Assembly: GCA_030066905.1 (NCBI GenBank)
Contig: JASJAR010000024.1
Span: 1-64,000, forward strand
Direction: 5' to 3'
Origin: Paracoccaceae bacterium
GTDB lineage: Bacteria > Pseudomonadota > Alphaproteobacteria > Rhodobacterales > Rhodobacteraceae
DNA: 64,000 nt
Shown: positions 62,129-64,000 of the stretch, in pieces
Layout of the letters: each line of letters starts with the position of its first letter
Position numbering within the stretch: the stretch's first letter is position 1
The notes under the pieces: generated by a model
Database searches by the model: none
Told to the model about the DNA's origin: nothing
The model's input: the letters and a program-made list of their open reading frames with translations, nothing else
Made by a program: the position numbers and the translations under genes

Positions 62129-62557
62129 ATGGCCAAGAAGCTCGCGGGGACGATGAAGCTCCAGATCCCCGCTGGACAAGCGAACCCGAGCCCGCCCGTG
62201 GGGCCGGCGCTCGGTCAGCGCGGGATCAACATCATGGAATTCTGCAAGGCGTTCAACGCCAAGACGCAGGACATGGAGCCGGGTGCACCCTGCCCGACCG
62301 TGATCACCTATTATCAGGACAAGTCCTTCTCGATGGATATCAAGACGCCGCCGGCGTCCTATTTCCTCAAGAAGGCCGCCAAGCTGAAATCGGGGGCGAC
62401 GAACCCCAGCCGTGAGACCGTGGGCTCGGTCACCAAGGCCCAGCTCCGCGAGATCGCCGAGGCCAAGATGAAGGACCTTTCGGCCAATGACGTCGAAGCG
62501 GCAATGCAGATCATCCTCGGCTCGGCGAAGTCGATGGGGATCGAGGTGAAAGGGTAA
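62129..62557 (+). CDS. rplK: 50S ribosomal protein L11
   Basis: Part of the GTPase-associated centre (142 aa). [30 protein letters not shown]-type N-terminus (in pieces) and the RNA-binding domain [19 protein letters not shown] are intact. A strong GGAAAGGAGG site lies upstream. It is followed by rplA after 3 nt. In many bacteria L1 represses this operon through its leader. Confidence 0.98.
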   Translation: MAKKLAGTMKLQIPAGQANPSPPVGPALGQRGINIMEFCKAFNAKTQDMEPGAPCPTVITYYQDKSFSMDIKTPPASYFLKKAAKLKSGATNPSRETVGSVTKAQLREIAEAKMKDLSANDVEAAMQIILGSAKSMGIEVKG

Positions 62558-62560
62558 GCC

Positions 62561-63259
62561 ATGGGAAAGCTCGGAAAACGCACCCGCGCGGCCCGTGAGG
62601 CCTTTGACGGGAAAGTGGATGTCTCGGTCGAAGAGGCGGTGGCCTTGGTGAAGGCCAATGCGACGGCGAAGTTCGACGAATCGGTCGAGGTGGCGATGAA
62701 CCTCGGGATCGACCCGCGCCATGCCGACCAGATGGTCCGCGGCACGGTGACCCTGCCGAACGGCACCGGCAAATCGGTGCGCGTGGCGGTGTTCGCCCGT
62801 GGGCCGAAGGCCGATGAGGCGAAGGAAGCGGGCGCCGATATCGTCGGCGCCGAAGACCTCATGGAGACCGTCCAGGGCGGGACCATCGAGTTCGATCGCT
62901 GCATCGCGACGCCCGACATGATGCCCATCGTCGGGCGGCTCGGGAAGGTGCTGGGCCCCCGGAACCTGATGCCGAACCCCAAGGTCGGCACGGTGACGAT
63001 GGATGTCAAAGAGGCGGTTGAGGCGGCCAAGGGCGGTCAGGTCCAGTTCAAGGCGGAAAAGGCCGGGGTCGTTCATGCCGGGATCGGCAAGGCGTCGTTC
63101 GATGAGGCCAAGCTCGTTGAGAACCTGCGCGCCTTCGTCGATGCGGTGTCGAGGGCGAAGCCGTCGGGTGCGAAGGGTACCTACATGAAGAAGATCGCGG
63201 TGAGCTCCACGATGGGCCCGGGCGTGTCGGTCGATGTAACGAGCGCGACCGGAAACTGA
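62561..63259 (+). CDS. rplA: 50S ribosomal protein L1
   Basis: L1 stalk protein and translational repressor of its own operon (232 aa). [20 protein letters not shown] and [15 protein letters not shown] are conserved, and the signature [17 protein letters not shown] and [14 protein letters not shown] follow. Length is normal. A clear terminator follows 26 nt after the stop. Confidence 0.98.
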   Translation: MGKLGKRTRAAREAFDGKVDVSVEEAVALVKANATAKFDESVEVAMNLGIDPRHADQMVRGTVTLPNGTGKSVRVAVFARGPKADEAKEAGADIVGAEDLMETVQGGTIEFDRCIATPDMMPIVGRLGKVLGPRNLMPNPKVGTVTMDVKEAVEAAKGGQVQFKAEKAGVVHAGIGKASFDEAKLVENLRAFVDAVSRAKPSGAKGTYMKKIAVSSTMGPGVSVDVTSATGN

Positions 63260-63285
63260 GCGGCCGCTCGGTTCGGGAACTGGAA

Positions 63286-63310
63286 GGGCGCCGGGCTGGC
63301 GCCCTTTTTT
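63286..63310 (+). terminator. Rho-independent terminator after rplA
   Basis: GGGCGCC (63286-63292), loop GGGCT, GGCGCCC (63298-63304), then six T. A textbook intrinsic terminator closing the rplK-rplA unit. Confidence 0.9.
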
Positions 63311-63432
63311 CGTTTGGGCGGGGGCGGCGTTTCGTGCCTCGAGGGCGGTTCGAACCGAAGTGGCGAACTCTCGGCCTTGTTTCGCGCCAACACGCGGCAT
63401 CAACGACCGCCCGGCGCCAGAAGCAACACACG

Positions 63433-63504
63433 CCCCGGACATGATCCGGGGCCCCGATCCAACGACGCGCACCGCCGATCGAGGTCCCGGGTCAAGCCCG
63501 GGAC
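63433..63504. repeat. BIME-like palindromic repeat, copy F
   Basis: Unit one CCCCGGACATGATCCGGGG (63433-63451) and unit two GTCCCGGGTCAAGCCCGGGA plus C (63484-63504). It lies in the 329-nt gap between rplA and the rhodanese gene, which are convergent; apart from this and the rplA terminator I see nothing in that gap. Confidence 0.85.
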
Positions 63505-63588
63505 GGGCGGGGTTTCACCTGCCTGCGGGTTGACCAACGTCTGCTTTAGCCCCGGACCGACGGCCGGCATCACCCGATGCCAGCCCCC

Positions 63589-63966
63589 TCAGCCCTCTTC
63601 GGTCGGCCCGCCAGCCGCCTTCCAGTCGGAGAAGCCGCCGACATTCGAGACGTTTTGGTAGCCCATGTCCTTCAGCGTCTTGCCGGCGAGCGCCGCCTGG
63701 CCGCCCGCCCCGCAGACGAGCACGATATCGGCATCCGGCGTGAGCGCATCGTCGTAGAACGGGGTCGACGGATCGGCGGAGAATTCCATCATCCCGCGGG
63801 CAATCCGCCGGGCCCCGGCGATGGTGCCGGTCTCTCCGACCAGCCCGCTGTCGCGCACGTCGACGAAGACGGCGGTGCCGGCGGCGTGTTTGGCGATGCC
63901 CTCTTCGGCCGTGATCTTCGGGACGACGGCATTGGCTTCGTCGAGATAGTCCTTGGCGGTCTTCAT
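63589..63966 (-). CDS. Rhodanese-like domain protein
   Basis: Single rhodanese domain (125 aa). AVFVDVRDSGLVGETGTIAGARRI is the CH2A-like start, the active-site loop is VLVCGAGGQAAL with the catalytic Cys, and MGYQNVSNVGGFSDWKAAGGP is the typical end. It probably handles sulfane sulfur; the physiological acceptor is unknown. It points away from the window's right edge towards rplA. Confidence 0.93.
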   Translation of the reverse strand: MKTAKDYLDEANAVVPKITAEEGIAKHAAGTAVFVDVRDSGLVGETGTIAGARRIARGMMEFSADPSTPFYDDALTPDADIVLVCGAGGQAALAGKTLKDMGYQNVSNVGGFSDWKAAGGPTEEG

Positions 63967-64000
63967 TGGCTGGCTCCCGTGGTTGGTCCGCCCTGGTCTT

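Noticed and set aside
20002-63504. Possible CRISPR array from regularly similar repeats
   Set aside because: Copies are tens of kilobases apart, differ in sequence, and have no spacer-repeat periodicity or cas genes.

Overview
The window is GC-rich chromosomal DNA from an alphaproteobacterium. Gene content and order point to Rhodobacterales (Rhodobacteraceae-like): a chvI-chvG-hprK-rapZ-EIIA-HPr cluster divergent from pckA, the rpoZ-rsh-pdxJ-acpS-lepB-rnc-era-recO series, tandem deformylase genes before fmt, DUF6473, DUF1491, DUF898 and DUF3429 genes, and a dispersed GC-rich palindromic repeat. Most of it is core housekeeping sequence with short intergenic gaps. There is no CRISPR array, no recognisable insertion sequence, prophage or rRNA, and one tRNA (Trp). 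This assignment rests on recognised families and gene order, not on a database search.

Layout. 1-8.4 kb: tuf (stop codon cut by the window edge), a lipoprotein, an M48 protease/DUF898 pair, parC, then a forward SDR, a twin-TM protein and a PduO-type cobalamin adenosyltransferase. 8.4-13.5 kb: a VOC protein, etfB-etfA, an opposing DUF6473 gene, hydroxybutyryl-CoA dehydrogenase, and an acyltransferase. 13.5-20 kb: a regulatory block, chvI-chvG-hprK-rapZ-EIIA-HPr, facing pckA. 20-24 kb: a TSUP permease, methylsuccinyl-CoA dehydrogenase and an accessory AAA-type ATPase with paired palindromes. 24-34.6 kb, reverse strand: recO, DUF1491, era, rnc, lepB, GNAT, acpS, pdxJ, DUF2062, rsh, rpoZ, broken by three forward genes of accessory character. 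34.8-38.6 kb: NYN protein, ispH, LysE, DUF3429, methyltransferase, rnhA. 38.8-44.6 kb: fmt and two deformylase genes, a MalY/PatB-type PLP enzyme, a GST-type reductase, and a lone receiver protein. 44.8-57.5 kb: lytic transglycosylase, a 29-residue membrane protein, smc, flavin reductase, FAD oxidase and mnmD, DMT transporter, SLT transglycosylase, dapA, ion channel, smpB. 57.7-64 kb: a secreted three-repeat protein, tRNA-Trp, secE, a membrane protein, nusG, an unrelated AT-richer gene, rplK-rplA, and a rhodanese.

Links between genes. Methylsuccinyl-CoA dehydrogenase, its electron acceptor ETF, a cobalamin adenosyltransferase (the mutases of that route need adenosylcobalamin) and hydroxybutyryl-CoA dehydrogenase all fit assimilation of C2/polyhydroxybutyrate carbon by the ethylmalonyl-CoA pathway. 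ChvGI beside pckA and a phosphorelay made only of EIIA, HPr and HPr kinase fit control of carbon flow and envelope stress. The other main theme is gene expression and quality control: EF-Tu, Era, RNase III, Def/Fmt, SmpB, SecE, NusG, L11, L1, Rsh and the RNA polymerase omega subunit.

Most notable items: conserved operons split by odd genes (nusG/rplK, rnc/era, next to recO); paired TTTCGTGC-N6-GCACGA palindromes over the promoter of the accessory ATPase; a deformylase paralogue with its catalytic Glu changed to Gln; an unlisted 29-residue membrane protein with its own Shine-Dalgarno sequence, 5' hairpin and terminator; a secreted protein of three tandem ~52-residue repeats; and a BIME-like palindromic repeat at six loci, two of which share a much longer homologous block. 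No obviously complete new multi-gene system was found.
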